In this document: positions 27,167-35,465 of the stretch, piece after piece
Position numbering within the stretch: position 1 is the stretch's first letter
Layout of the letters: the number at the start of each line of letters is the position of its first letter
Assembly: GCA_030427295.1 (NCBI GenBank)
Contig: JAUHWS010000009.1
Span: forward strand, 1-37,733
Direction of reading: 5' to 3'
From: a bacterium
Lineage (GTDB): Bacteria; Patescibacteriota; Gracilibacteria; UM-FILTER-43-11
Length of the DNA stretch: 37,733 nucleotides
The notes under the pieces: generated by a model
What the model was told of the DNA's origin: nothing
Seen by the model: only the letters and a program-made list of their open reading frames with translations
Database searches by the model: none
Made by a program: the position numbers and the translations under genes

Positions 27167-28004
27167 AACTCAAATGATGAAAAAAATCGGCCTAGCCTTA
27201 GGAGGGGGTGGAGCACGAGGATGTGCTCACATCGGAGTCATCAAAGCCCTACAAGAAGCTGAAATCCCTATCCAATATGTCGCCGGCACCAGTATTGGAG
27301 CCTTTGTAGGGGGCGTATTTGCCGTTGGAGAATTAGAGCGACTCGAAAACTATTTACTGAAGGTCAAATGGTCAGATGTTTTGAGTTTTTTTGATCCCGC
27401 TCTGATGAAAAGTGGCATGTTTAAAGGTAAAAAACTCGAAAAGTGGATTGAAAAAATGACCGTCAAAAAAAATTTTAAAGACTGTCAAATGCCCTTCACA
27501 GCCGTTGCCACCGACTTACCCACCGGAAAAGAAGTACATTTAAGAAAAGGATCCCTCTCTGAAGCCATTCGAGCCAGTGTTGCCTTGCCGGGAATTTTCA
27601 CCGCCGTTAAAAAAGAAGATCAATATTTATTAGATGGATTCATCGTCAATCCTCTACCCGTCAATGTTGTCCGTAAAATGGGAGCTGACATTGTCGTTGC
27701 CATCGATCTGAACAAAGAATACTACAAGCAGAAACAACATCAGAAACACAAAGAAAGTAAAAATAATGAGAGATGGCTAAAAAGGGGTTACCCAAACATT
27801 TTTGACGTCATGGAAGGCTCTATTTTTCTGATGCAAAACACCCTCACCAGCAAAAATCTAGAAAAACACCCCGCCGACATCTTGCTCAACCTAAAGCTCA
27901 CCCCCAGCAACCTATTCGATTTTCACAAAGCCAAAGACCTGATCAAAGAAGGCTATCAGGCCACTCAAAAAATTATCCCTAAACTTAAGAAAATGCTAAA
28001 TTAA
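27159..28004 (+). CDS. Patatin-like phospholipase (RssA/YlbK type)
   Basis: Serine lipid acyl hydrolase with a Ser-Asp dyad. From ATG 27159 the oxyanion motif GGGGARG is at 15-21, the nucleophile elbow GTSIG has Ser45, and the dyad Asp159 lies in LLDGF. The ~281-aa length fits bacterial RssA-like proteins. The in-frame ATGs at 27174 and 27177 would give the family's usual MKKIGLALGGGG start; 27159 is kept because it overlaps the glycosyltransferase stop. A conserved VVAIDLN follows the Asp. Substrate is probably a membrane lipid. Confidence 0.88.
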   Translation: MLKTQMMKKIGLALGGGGARGCAHIGVIKALQEAEIPIQYVAGTSIGAFVGGVFAVGELERLENYLLKVKWSDVLSFFDPALMKSGMFKGKKLEKWIEKMTVKKNFKDCQMPFTAVATDLPTGKEVHLRKGSLSEAIRASVALPGIFTAVKKEDQYLLDGFIVNPLPVNVVRKMGADIVVAIDLNKEYYKQKQHQKHKESKNNERWLKRGYPNIFDVMEGSIFLMQNTLTSKNLEKHPADILLNLKLTPSNLFDFHKAKDLIKEGYQATQKIIPKLKKMLN

Positions 28005-28025
28005 CATCTCGTCAACGCCATCGAC

Positions 28026-28054
28026 TTGATCAGAAAAAATTTTAAAACTACAAT
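28026..28054 (+). promoter_or_regulatory. Promoter of the pyrophosphatase gene
   Basis: TTGATC (28026-28031), a 17-bp spacer and TACAAT (28049-28054). Predicted start near 28061, about 17 nt before ATG 28078. Confidence 0.5.
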
Positions 28055-28077
28055 GACCCTACTATAAAAACCCTATC

Positions 28078-28614
28078 ATGACACACAATCCATGGCATGA
28101 TGTGAGCATTGGAGACAAGCAGCCAAAAATAGTCAGTGCCATCATCGAGAACCCCAAGAATAACCGAGCCAAATACGAGTTAGACAAAGAATCAGGCATG
28201 CTTCTTTTGGACCGAGTCCTGTTTTCATCCATGCGCTATCCCATGAATTATGGGTTCATCCCCCAAACCTATTGTGATGACAAAGATCCGCTTGATATTC
28301 TAATTCTCTCTGAAATCGATCTCGAACCCATGTGTTTACTCAATGCTAAAGTCATTGGTGTCATGCAAATGACCGATGGAGGAGAAAAAGACGACAAAAT
28401 CATCGCCGTCGCCGCAGATGATGTCACGGTCAATCACATCAATGAACTAGAGGAATTACCCCCCCATCTCTTAAAAGAAGTGGAGAATTTCTTTGAGGAC
28501 TATAAAAAATTGGAAGAAAAACACGTTACCGTAGACGGCTTTGAAGGAAAAGCAAAAGCCATCGAAATCGTCAAACAAAGCATTGAAGATTATAAGGTCA
28601 AGTTTGGAGCTTAA
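28078..28614 (+). CDS. ppa: Inorganic pyrophosphatase (family I)
   Basis: Soluble enzyme that hydrolyses pyrophosphate to two phosphates and pulls biosynthetic reactions forward. The signature DDKDPLDIL (D67 to D73) holds the metal-binding aspartates, and RYPMNYGFIPQTY before it is the usual active-site strand. The 178-aa length is typical. It has its own promoter and is convergent with purE; the gap between them holds a repeat element. Confidence 0.95.
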   Translation: MTHNPWHDVSIGDKQPKIVSAIIENPKNNRAKYELDKESGMLLLDRVLFSSMRYPMNYGFIPQTYCDDKDPLDILILSEIDLEPMCLLNAKVIGVMQMTDGGEKDDKIIAVAADDVTVNHINELEELPPHLLKEVENFFEDYKKLEEKHVTVDGFEGKAKAIEIVKQSIEDYKVKFGA

Positions 28615-28745
28615 ATCATTCAAACTCCAAAGCAAGAAACCGAATGTCACCCTTGGAATTGCCTGCCGGCAAAGGGAGGTCATGGAATGGCAACTGTACA
28701 CTTAGGTATATACTTTGGGTGAGAGTTAGTATATACTTTTTTCTC

Positions 28746-28777
28746 AGTTACGAATGACGAGTTACTAATTACGAGTT
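28746..28777 (-). repeat. 7-bp-period array (AYTCGTA, inverted copy)
   Basis: Read on the minus strand: ACTCGTA, ATTAGTA, ACTCGTC, ATTCGTA in exact 7-bp register. Same unit family and near-same unit order as 19817-19858 and 35704-35736. It directly follows the first 36-bp element. Confidence 0.65.
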
Positions 28778-28862
28778 TATTTTTTGAGTGTTTAGCAGTC
28801 AGCCCCGAAGGGGACCTTTGGGTCGTATAGTGTTTAGCTCTATTCTAAGATCTATTTCAGCT

Positions 28863-28898
28863 AGTCGCTAGTCGCCACTCGCTATTCGCTAATCGCTT
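28863..28898 (+). repeat. 7-bp-period array (NTCGCTA)
   Basis: Five TCGC[TC] units beginning at 28864, 28871, 28878, 28885 and 28892 (GTCGCTA, GTCGCCA, CTCGCTA, TTCGCTA, ATCGCTT). A sister family to AYTCGTA inside the same element. Confidence 0.7.
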
Positions 28899-28975
28899 GC
28901 TGAAAAAGGCATCGAGATGAACCCCAGCATTTCACGGAGGATAGGTATATAGATGGGCAGAAGGTGAGTATATAC

Positions 28976-29482
28976 TTACCCCACATTCGACTCCTCTGCA
29001 TCCGCCAAAGAATCCATAACCTTGTCCGAAAGTGAAGAACGGTAGGCCTCCAATCGCTGATAAAGCGTCTCATCAGACTGAGCGATGATTTGAGCCGCCA
29101 AAAGACCCGCATTCTTCGCATTATCAATCGCTACCGTCGCCACGGGAATGCCCCCAGGCATCTGAACAATAGAAAGCAGTGAATCAATTCCATCGACTGA
29201 ATTCCGAGATTTAACCGGCACACCAATCACAGGAATTAAAGTCATCGAAGCCGTCATTCCCGGCAAGTGAGCCGCGCCTCCTGCTCCTGCAATAATTACT
29301 TTAAGCCCACGTTCATGAGCGGTTTTCGCATAGTCCATCATTCGATCAGGGGTGCGATGCGCCGATACAATTGTCAGTTCATACGGAACCTCAAGCTCCT
29401 TCAAAACATCGGCAGCCGCCTGCATCACAGGTTTATCCGAAGTACTCCCCATAATGATTCCAACCAACGGTGTTTGCGTCAT
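28976..29482 (-). CDS. purE: N5-carboxyaminoimidazole ribonucleotide mutase PurE (class I)
   Basis: Converts N5-CAIR to CAIR in purine synthesis, working with PurK. Motifs: [13 protein letters not shown] (8-20), SAHRTP (S40-H42-R43, active-site His) and AAHLPGM. The 168-aa length is that of class I PurE. Its ATG overlaps the purK stop as ATGA, so the pair is translationally coupled. The stop codon lies inside a 36-bp repeat element, so the last residues (after the conserved core) are partly set by that element. Confidence 0.95.
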   Translation of the reverse strand: MTQTPLVGIIMGSTSDKPVMQAAADVLKELEVPYELTIVSAHRTPDRMMDYAKTAHERGLKVIIAGAGGAAHLPGMTASMTLIPVIGVPVKSRNSVDGIDSLLSIVQMPGGIPVATVAIDNAKNAGLLAAQIIAQSDETLYQRLEAYRSSLSDKVMDSLADAEESNVG

Positions 29483-30588
29483 GATTTAATGATGATTAGC
29501 TTTTGACTCATTCTAGCACGCTCAATGGCTTTTTCAAGATCTGAATCCATCACCGTCACGTGCCCCATTTTGCGATGAGGTCGGGTTTCGGCCTTTCCGT
29601 AAAGATGCAAATGCACATGAGGATGGGAAAGCACTTCTTCAAGCCCTTCATAAACCGCAGGCCCTTGATAATCAGGATGCCCCACCAAATTGACCATCGC
29701 CGTGGGCATGCGAAGAGAGGTGTCTCCCAAAGGCAATCCATGAACAATCCGAATGAGTTGTTCAAATTGGGACGTCATCGCTGATTCTTGAGTCAGGTGA
29801 CCACTGTTGTGCACCCGCGGCGCCACTTCGTTGATCAATAAGTCGCCAGACGTGGTCAAAAAGAGCTCCACCGCCAAAATACCCACAATTCCATAGGCTT
29901 CAGCTGTTTTTTGAGCAATTTGCTCCGCCTCCTTCAAAACGGCATCCGAAACGCGAGCGGGAGCCAGCAACAAATCCAACATGTTTTGCCCCTCATGAAA
30001 AACCATTTCTACCGTGGGATAGGTCTTCATATTCCCCGCTTGATCGCGAGCTACCACCATACTAAGTTCCTTTTGGATGGGGACCAGCTCCTCCCACAAC
30101 AAGTCAGACGTCCAATCAACAGGAAGTTCATCCTGGTTATCGACCTTAATCACACCCTTTCCATCATAGCCTCCTTTGCGACGCTTCAAAACGGCAGGGA
30201 GTTTTCCATCAAGTTGCTCAGGCGAATCAATCCACTCAAAATCTGACGTGGGCAAATCATGATCTTTAAAAAACTGTTTTTGAAGACCTTTGTCTTGAAT
30301 CGCCCCCAATACCTGTGTAGAAGGATAAACCGGAATCCCTTTTTCCTCCAAGCGCCGCAAACCTTCCAGTGATACATGTTCAAACTCCACAATGATGGCA
30401 TCTAAACGTTGACCAAATCGTTCCACAACCTCAGGATCCAAAAAATCCCCCTCTACAAAATCTTTACAAAAATTTCGGCAAGGCGCCTTCGGATCTGAAT
30501 CCAAAACAAAAAAATGATCCGCATAAGGCATCCCTGCCTCAATCAGCATATAACCCAATTGCCCACCCCGAATGAGTCCGATATTCAT
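29479..30588 (-). CDS. purK: 5-(carboxyamino)imidazole ribonucleotide synthase PurK
   Basis: ATP-grasp ligase that makes N5-CAIR from AIR, ATP and bicarbonate. It shows [12 protein letters not shown] at the N terminus, the ATP-grasp lysine/glycine segment [12 protein letters not shown] (about 135-146), [11 protein letters not shown] and the closing GHVTV segment. The 369-aa length is standard. The first dinucleotide-loop motif has Arg in place of the usual Gly (GLIRGGQLG), a small oddity. First gene of the purK-purE pair. Confidence 0.95.
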   Translation of the reverse strand: MNIGLIRGGQLGYMLIEAGMPYADHFFVLDSDPKAPCRNFCKDFVEGDFLDPEVVERFGQRLDAIIVEFEHVSLEGLRRLEEKGIPVYPSTQVLGAIQDKGLQKQFFKDHDLPTSDFEWIDSPEQLDGKLPAVLKRRKGGYDGKGVIKVDNQDELPVDWTSDLLWEELVPIQKELSMVVARDQAGNMKTYPTVEMVFHEGQNMLDLLLAPARVSDAVLKEAEQIAQKTAEAYGIVGILAVELFLTTSGDLLINEVAPRVHNSGHLTQESAMTSQFEQLIRIVHGLPLGDTSLRMPTAMVNLVGHPDYQGPAVYEGLEEVLSHPHVHLHLYGKAETRPHRKMGHVTVMDSDLEKAIERARMSQKLIIIKS

Positions 30589-30643
30589 AAATAATGATAA
30601 AATGTGTACATCAATTTTAACACAACTAAAAAATATAAATTTA

Positions 30644-30671
30644 TTGACTTTTTAAAAAAATATATTATAAT
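30644..30671 (+). promoter_or_regulatory. Sigma-70 type promoter of the 245-aa gene
   Basis: TTGACT (30644-30649), a 16-bp A/T spacer and perfect TATAAT (30666-30671). Predicted start near 30678 gives an 18-nt leader before ATG 30696. Confidence 0.65.
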
Positions 30672-30695
30672 TCAATAAATCCTAACCTCATCAAC

Positions 30696-31433
30696 ATGAA
30701 TCGTCCAAGTTTCGGCCCCACAGCCTTTTTAGCAGCCATGGCCCTTAATTGTGGTGAAGCTCAAAAAACTAAAATTGATCCTTTTCAGGCTAAACTTGAA
30801 GAAAGAGTCATTGATTACACGCCTAAAAAACCACAGGAAGAGGGAAGAACAAAAATTGACCTTAAATTTGATATAGCGCTTCCTGAGGGAATAGACCCAA
30901 GCCCAGAAGACACCGAAAGAATTAATGAAGTCTTTGAAAAATGCGTGGACATTCACAGGGGTGAAATCACTGAACTAGCTATAGACGGGAATCCTGATAA
31001 AGCAAAAGAGCTAGTAAGAACTTGTATTGAAAGTGAAATAGAAGGTCCACCTGAAACTGTAGACCCAAAAATAGCAGAACTGAATACAGCCATTGAAGAT
31101 CATCTTACAGAAACACGGACTAATTGTGATAAATTTATATCATATATAGTTGAAGCAGGGGCTGGACCCATTGAGCCAGAAGAGTCAAAAATAATAAAAA
31201 TAGACGGCTATCAAGTAGTTGTTGGAGATAAAATGAGTATAATAGACAGCGAAAGGGGGGCACAAGTTAACGTGACCATGTTCAACCAAATGCTGGACGG
31301 AAAACCAGTTGCTGGATTTTCAGTGGGCGAACTTTGTGCAACAACTGAAGCAATAGAGGGAAAAAATATTAAACCCGACACAAGCTTGGACGTTTCACAG
31401 GCACTTCAAGAAAGATTGATTATTGAAAAATAG
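30696..31433 (+). CDS. Hypothetical exported protein, possible lipoprotein
   Basis: A 245-aa acidic protein (rich in E, D, K, I, P) of unknown family. The N terminus (MNRPSFGPTAFLAAMALNCG) is a short hydrophobic stretch ending in Cys-Gly, resembling a lipoprotein signal, but ALNC is not a standard lipobox and the hydrophobic core is short. The remainder has four more cysteines, suggesting disulfides if exported. It has its own strong promoter and terminator. Confidence 0.65.
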   Translation: MNRPSFGPTAFLAAMALNCGEAQKTKIDPFQAKLEERVIDYTPKKPQEEGRTKIDLKFDIALPEGIDPSPEDTERINEVFEKCVDIHRGEITELAIDGNPDKAKELVRTCIESEIEGPPETVDPKIAELNTAIEDHLTETRTNCDKFISYIVEAGAGPIEPEESKIIKIDGYQVVVGDKMSIIDSERGAQVNVTMFNQMLDGKPVAGFSVGELCATTEAIEGKNIKPDTSLDVSQALQERLIIEK

Positions 31434-31449
31434 CCACTTGCACACACTT

Positions 31450-31488
31450 AAAAAAGAAGGTGGCCAAATTGGCCCACCTTCTTTTTTT
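31450..31488. terminator. Bidirectional terminator between the 245-aa gene and sdaAA
   Basis: GAAGGTGG...CCACCTTC inverted repeat with inner CC/GG, an A-run on the left and a T-run on the right, so it works on both strands. It lies 17 bp after the plus-strand stop and 6 bp after the minus-strand stop. Confidence 0.85.
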
Positions 31489-31493
31489 CAAAT

Positions 31494-32462
31494 TCACCCA
31501 CACCCATTACAGCCCCCACATTTATTGCTCGCATTGCCAGGCTTGCGATTCTTCCAATCCAAATACTTTTTAGGCACCGGAGGAAGCCCCATCTTCTCAC
31601 GCAACTTGAGACCTGTTTTTGTGATCGCCAAACCCCCCAAAGCCGTCTCTCGAATCGTCTCACTCATCCCTGCGCTAATATTCATCATCGCCTCCACCAC
31701 CTCATCCATCGGAATCACACTTTCCACCCCCATCATACTCATGTCTGAGGCCGCCATCGCAATCGTCGCCCCAATCGCATTCCGTTTCACGCAAGGAACC
31801 TCCACCAAACCTCCCAACGGATCACAGGCCAATCCCAACATATTTTTAAGCCCCAAAGCCGACGCATTCAGACATTGCTCTGGAGTTCCTCCCCGCATTT
31901 CCGTCACACCCGCAGCCGCCATCGCCACGCCTATCCCCACCTCCGCCTGGCACCCCGCCTTGGCCGCTGAAAAAGTCCCTCCGTGTTTCAAAATCGCAAT
32001 CCCCAGAGCCGAGGCTGTAAACAAAGCATTGAGCATCTTGCGCTTACTCGACTTCATGTGCTCGTGTGTACTGAACAAAACCCCAGGCACCACCCCTGAA
32101 CCCCCTGCGGTTGGAAAGGCCACAATCTTTCCCATGCGAGCGTTTTGTTCATTCGTCGCAATCGCATAAGCCATCGCCCGAATCGCCACCTTACTATGCA
32201 ACATGTTGCTCGAACGATTGATCGTTTTATAAACCTTTCGAGCATCCCCTCCCACCAAACCATACTTGGATTTTTTAGTGGATTTTACCCCCAACTCAAT
32301 AGCTTCCTCCATGGTGTCACGCACCTTTTTCATCTTATTACGAACCCACGGTCGGCTTTTCCCAAAAATCTGCATTTCACGCTTGATCGCAATCTGAGAA
32401 ATCGGCAGCTTCTCTTTCTTACAAAGATCCAACAACTCCTGACAATTTTTAAATTGATACAT
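31494..32462 (-). CDS. sdaAA: L-serine dehydratase, alpha subunit
   Basis: Iron-sulfur L-serine ammonia-lyase catalytic subunit; with the beta subunit it turns L-serine into pyruvate and ammonia. Cluster cysteines fit AGCQAEVG (about 171) and LACDPLGGLVEVPC (about 211 and 223); PTAGGSGVVPG is the family's substrate loop. The chain ends in KCGGCNGCG, an extra CxxCxxC. Start ATG 32462 has no Shine-Dalgarno. It lies 145 bp after sdaAB; that gap holds two repeat arrays. Confidence 0.93.
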   Translation of the reverse strand: MYQFKNCQELLDLCKKEKLPISQIAIKREMQIFGKSRPWVRNKMKKVRDTMEEAIELGVKSTKKSKYGLVGGDARKVYKTINRSSNMLHSKVAIRAMAYAIATNEQNARMGKIVAFPTAGGSGVVPGVLFSTHEHMKSSKRKMLNALFTASALGIAILKHGGTFSAAKAGCQAEVGIGVAMAAAGVTEMRGGTPEQCLNASALGLKNMLGLACDPLGGLVEVPCVKRNAIGATIAMAASDMSMMGVESVIPMDEVVEAMMNISAGMSETIRETALGGLAITKTGLKLREKMGLPPVPKKYLDWKNRKPGNASNKCGGCNGCG

Positions 32463-32483
32463 ACAGACAACTAATAATTAAAT

Positions 32484-32511
32484 GGACTAAAGACTAAGGA
32501 TTATGGACTAA
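32484..32511 (+). repeat. 7-bp-period array (RGACTAA)
   Basis: Four contiguous heptamers: GGACTAA, AGACTAA, GGATTAT, GGACTAA at 32484, 32491, 32498 and 32505. Lies between sdaAB and sdaAA, just before the 11-bp array. Confidence 0.65.
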
Positions 32512-32522
32512 GCGCCAGATCA

Positions 32523-32607
32523 ATTCGTCAACAATACGTAAACTATTCGTAAACCATCCGCTACCAATCTGTAAACAATTCGCACCTCATTCGCAACCAA
32601 TCCGAAA
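32523..32607 (+). repeat. 11-bp-period degenerate array (ATTCGTAAACC-like)
   Basis: Eight units start at 32523, 32534, 32545, 32556, 32567, 32578, 32589 and 32600, exactly 11 bp apart (ATTCGTCA, ATACGTAA, ATTCGTAA, ATCCGCTA, ATCTGTAA, ATTCGCAC, ATTCGCAA, ATCCGAAA). Weaker units seem to continue at about 32610 and 32622, inside the last codons of sdaAB. Confidence 0.75.
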
Positions 32608-33303
32608 CTATTTAGGAACCAATTTAGTCAACGCCCTCACAAATTCAATTCCAGGAAGCTTCTCCAAGGCCTGTACTTGAGGCAATTTCAAATAAAAATC
32701 CTCAATATTCAAGGCTGTGATACAACTTTTAGGAGCGTCCTTCACATTACAAATCGTTTGTGAATCAGTGATCGGACAATCCCATTCTTTCAATTTTTCA
32801 AAAAGAGGTTCTAAACTAGCCTCCTCACTACTATGACCAATAATCAAGGAAAAAAAGCGTCCCGCCATCAATTCAAAATCCACCGGAATGTCATTGATAT
32901 AATTGATCCGAACCTCACCTCCACCAATAGATGAGCCAATCACTGACAAACGATTCTTCTTGCTTTTAAGAATGATTTTTACCGTATTGGGATGATAATC
33001 GGGCACCTCTTTTTTAACAGGAATGAATTTGTAACGAATTTTCTTTTGCTCAGCAATTTCAAACGCATCCGCCAAATGAGCGTCACTCGTTTTCAACTTC
33101 ATCACTCCAGCTAATAACGCTCGATCTGTCGCATGCCCTTGGTAAACCGTTGCAAAAGAACCGTATAAATAAAATTCCACTTCTTTGGGTGTCCCATTAA
33201 AAAGAGCACGAGCCATTTGACCAATCTTACAGGCCCCTGCCGTATGGGAACTACTGGGACCCACCATGATCGGCCCGGCGACATCAAAGAGTGAAACATC
33301 CAT
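32608..33303 (-). CDS. sdaAB: L-serine dehydratase, beta subunit
   Basis: Small subunit of the two-chain serine dehydratase. The N terminus (SLFDVAGPIMVGPSSSHTAGA) is the family signature; GGGEVRI and a C-terminal ACT-like region (about 150-231) follow. First gene of the sdaAB-sdaAA unit, with a strong promoter 35-62 bp upstream. The stop codon (TAG) sits at the edge of an 11-bp repeat array. Confidence 0.92.
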   Translation of the reverse strand: MDVSLFDVAGPIMVGPSSSHTAGACKIGQMARALFNGTPKEVEFYLYGSFATVYQGHATDRALLAGVMKLKTSDAHLADAFEIAEQKKIRYKFIPVKKEVPDYHPNTVKIILKSKKNRLSVIGSSIGGGEVRINYINDIPVDFELMAGRFFSLIIGHSSEEASLEPLFEKLKEWDCPITDSQTICNVKDAPKSCITALNIEDFYLKLPQVQALEKLPGIEFVRALTKLVPK

Positions 33304-33337
33304 TTAAAAGTGGGAGTAAAATGACTACTTCTATGGC

Positions 33338-33365
33338 ATTATACGCATCCATTTTAGATTGTCCA
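33338..33365 (-). promoter_or_regulatory. Promoter of sdaAB-sdaAA
   Basis: On the minus strand, TGGACA (33360-33365), a 16-bp spacer and perfect TATAAT (33338-33343). Predicted start near 33331, about 28 nt before ATG 33303. Confidence 0.6.
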
Positions 33366-33434
33366 GTAAAACCGACAACATTATCAAGGATGTTAGAAAA
33401 TGACAAGCCAAGCATTGTCAGATAAAATAGACAC

Positions 33435-34223
33435 ATGAATTTTAACAAACCAATCATCATGGGGGTACTAAACGCAACCCCCGACTCATTTTCAGACGGA
33501 GGTCAATTCAATCAACTCAAACAAGCCGAAAAACGCATCAAAGAATTGATCGACCAAGGGGCTGATATCATCGACATAGGAGGAGAATCAACCGGACCCG
33601 GCGCACCCGACGTGAGCGAAACTGAAGAGCTAAAACGACTAGAACCAATAATTAAATCCATCCAAAAAAAGAAATGGACCGAAAAAGCACTATTTTCGAT
33701 CGACACCTACAAAGCCAAGGTCGCCGACTATGCCCTAGAAAATGGATTTCAAATCATCAATGATGTCACCGCCCTTCGTAGGGACCCCAAAATGATGGAC
33801 ATTTTGTTGAAACATAAGCCCTATGTAATTTTGATGTATTCCAAGGACAATACCCCACGCACCACCAAAGAAGCCGTAGAATATGAGGATGTCATCGACA
33901 CCATCAAGCAATTTTTGACAGAAAAAGCCAAACAATTGATCCAAGCCGGATTTCCCAAAGAAAAAATCATCTTAGATCCAGGCATGGGTGCCTTTATTAG
34001 CGCCAATCCCGATTATAGTTTCGAAATCATCGAGCGATTGAGTGAGCTAAAATCATTGGGGTTTCCATTACTAGTAGGCATTTCACGCAAGTCTTGTTTA
34101 GGAGGAATTTTGGAGGAGCGCGATCAACCCAGTGTTGAATGGAGCCTCAAAGCCTTTCAAAACGGCGCCGACCTCATCCGCATCCACAACGTCAAAATGA
34201 TGAAAACCGCTCTGGGTGAGTGA
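33435..34223 (+). CDS. folP: Dihydropteroate synthase
   Basis: Condenses pterin diphosphate with p-aminobenzoate in folate synthesis; TIM-barrel. Motifs: IMGVLNATPDSFSDGG (8-23), DIIDIGGEST (44-53), FSIDTYKAKVA, NDVTAL, LDPGMGAF, GISRKSCLGG and IRIHNV. The pterin/PABA loop reads STGPGA (52-57) where the family normally has STRPGA, so the loop Arg is Gly54. The last motif has HN where HD is usual. It has no other folate gene near it and is divergent from sdaAB. Stop is TGA. Confidence 0.92.
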   Translation: MNFNKPIIMGVLNATPDSFSDGGQFNQLKQAEKRIKELIDQGADIIDIGGESTGPGAPDVSETEELKRLEPIIKSIQKKKWTEKALFSIDTYKAKVADYALENGFQIINDVTALRRDPKMMDILLKHKPYVILMYSKDNTPRTTKEAVEYEDVIDTIKQFLTEKAKQLIQAGFPKEKIILDPGMGAFISANPDYSFEIIERLSELKSLGFPLLVGISRKSCLGGILEERDQPSVEWSLKAFQNGADLIRIHNVKMMKTALGE

Positions 34224-34260
34224 AGTATTACCCATCCTCAAAAAAATTACTAAGTCAAAG

Positions 34261-34357
34261 AGCCGTGTCTCGCATCGTCTGAGCGCCCCGGAAGGGACGA
34301 CCTGATGAATGCGTGTTGAGACACGGCCCTAAGACCCCCTCGAGCTTGTGACGAGGG
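34261..34357 (-). terminator. Two GC-rich hairpins after the lipoprotein gene
   Basis: CCCTCG/CGAGGG (34337-34342 with 34352-34357) lies 11 bp past the stop. A second, larger structure has a perfect 10-bp stem GCCGTGTCTC/GAGACACGGC (34262-34271 with 34318-34327) and inner pairing (GCAT/ATGC, CGTC/GACG). On the minus strand it is followed by TCTTTGACTT, a weak U-tract. It marks the left edge of the GC-rich island. Confidence 0.55.
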
Positions 34358-34367
34358 TTGGGGTGGC

Positions 34368-35411
34368 TTACACCCCTTCGAACCACGGCGAGCGATAGGG
34401 GCTGTAGTAGCCCGAGATCTCCGGAATCGCGATGGGCAAGATGGTCTCCTTGCCCCCTGCGATCACAGTGCCGCCGACCTCGTAGAACGAGACGCCGTCG
34501 GCGTTGGGCTTGCATGCCATCTGGAAGTTCACGGTGCAGACGCCCCCGACGCAGGTGGCTGGGGTCCACATCCCGAGTTCTACGTTCTCCTCGTGACAGC
34601 GCACCGAGGGACCGTTCTGGTCGATGGACCCGACCACCACAGCATCCTGCTCGGTCAGTCCCGGCAGGCCTTCGGTGTTGGTAGTGATCAGGGTCATCAT
34701 GTCGACGCCCTCTGCGGGCACGTTGAGGAGCTTGCCTGTCAGCAGGATTTCGTTGACCAGTGGGCCCTCAACCATGACATCCTCGAGCATGTCGATGGTT
34801 GCCACGGCCAGGATGGCCGCTTTCAGCCAGGCAACGAACTGAAGATCCTCGCAGACGAGGTCTCCTTCGAGCTTCATCCAGGCCTCCAAGGCTTCGGGAC
34901 TGTGCCCAGCCATGGCGTAGCCAAGCAGCTCGATGTCATTTGCCCAGATGCCCTCCGCGTAGGGATCGGGTACGTGGGGCTCCAGAGCAGCTGCCAGTTG
35001 CTCCTTCTCGACCAGCTGTTCTGTGTTGAACCCGATACCGTCACAGATCGACCAGGGGTCAACCCCGAAGACCTCGGACATCTCCTGTGCGAGGTGGGCG
35101 CAGGTGATCAGATCCCGGGGTTGGCATGGCTCCGGAGGGACCCAGTTCTCTCCGGTGCTGTCGCTGGGGTCACTGTCGGATTCGCTACCCGCGCTGGGGT
35201 CGCTGTCCACGCCGGTGGTCGTCCCGGTCCCGGCGGTGGTTCCGCTCTCCGACTCGGACGTGTCCCAGTCGGAATCGGACTCGCTGCCGGTGGCGGAGTC
35301 CTCACATGAGTCCGGGTTTACTATACAGCCTATCCAGGCTGGGTTTGGCTTACTGCATCCTGCAAGCAGGACGCCTGCCGCTAATGCGACCATCAAGTCT
35401 TTTCGTCTCAT
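34368..35411 (-). CDS. Foreign-looking lipoprotein, myxobacterial style
   Basis: A 347-aa lipoprotein. ATG 35411 is chosen because it has GAGGT 4 nt upstream and gives a textbook lipoprotein signal: MRRK, hydrophobic core, lipobox LLAGC (Cys at 19). Next comes a ~65-residue S/D/E/T/G low-complexity linker and then a ~250-aa globular part with about eight cysteines, probably disulfide-bonded. I know no function. Low-complexity S/T/D/G linkers after a lipobox and Cys-rich domains are common in large Myxococcota (Nannocystis-type) genomes. GC-rich codons (GAG, CTG, GCC, GTG) contrast sharply with folP and ung on either side. Transfer or an assembly join are both possible. Confidence 0.75.
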   Translation of the reverse strand: MRRKDLMVALAAGVLLAGCSKPNPAWIGCIVNPDSCEDSATGSESDSDWDTSESESGTTAGTGTTTGVDSDPSAGSESDSDPSDSTGENWVPPEPCQPRDLITCAHLAQEMSEVFGVDPWSICDGIGFNTEQLVEKEQLAAALEPHVPDPYAEGIWANDIELLGYAMAGHSPEALEAWMKLEGDLVCEDLQFVAWLKAAILAVATIDMLEDVMVEGPLVNEILLTGKLLNVPAEGVDMMTLITTNTEGLPGLTEQDAVVVGSIDQNGPSVRCHEENVELGMWTPATCVGGVCTVNFQMACKPNADGVSFYEVGGTVIAGGKETILPIAIPEISGYYSPYRSPWFEGV

Positions 35412-35429
35412 CGCTACCTCGTCATTCGT

Positions 35430-35465
35430 CCCCACAGCCTCCCGGTGTGGGGGTGTGGGGTTTTT
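35430..35465 (+). other. GC-rich hairpin at the right edge of the island
   Basis: CCCCACA (35430-35436) pairs with TGTGGGG (35454-35460), followed on the plus strand by TTTTT. It has terminator shape pointing out of the island, or it could be a leader hairpin of the lipoprotein mRNA. Further out, GTTAAGCGAGG (35468-35478) and CCTCACTTAAC (35529-35539) form an imperfect inverted repeat. Confidence 0.45.

Larger units (their letters stand above)
28683..28977. repeat. Intergenic repeat locus 1, bounded by two copies of a 36-bp element
   Basis: Two same-orientation copies, at 28703-28738 and 28942-28977, start with TAGGTATATA, have a 14-bp G/T-rich middle (with TGGG) and end RGTATATACTT. The 8-bp palindrome GTATATAC lies at both ends of each copy (GTATATAG in one), 23 bp apart. 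Homology with the second locus (35641-35930) extends a few bases left (GGAATG..AAC.GT..CACT) and right into a 7-bp array. The second copy overlaps the last bases of purE, including its stop codon. This accounts for the ppa-purE gap, which otherwise has no gene. Confidence 0.8.

Noticed and set aside
34593-35309. A 238-codon plus-strand ORF in the GC-rich island
   Set aside because: High GC makes long antisense frames likely. The minus strand has a Shine-Dalgarno, a lipobox signal and a sensible protein.
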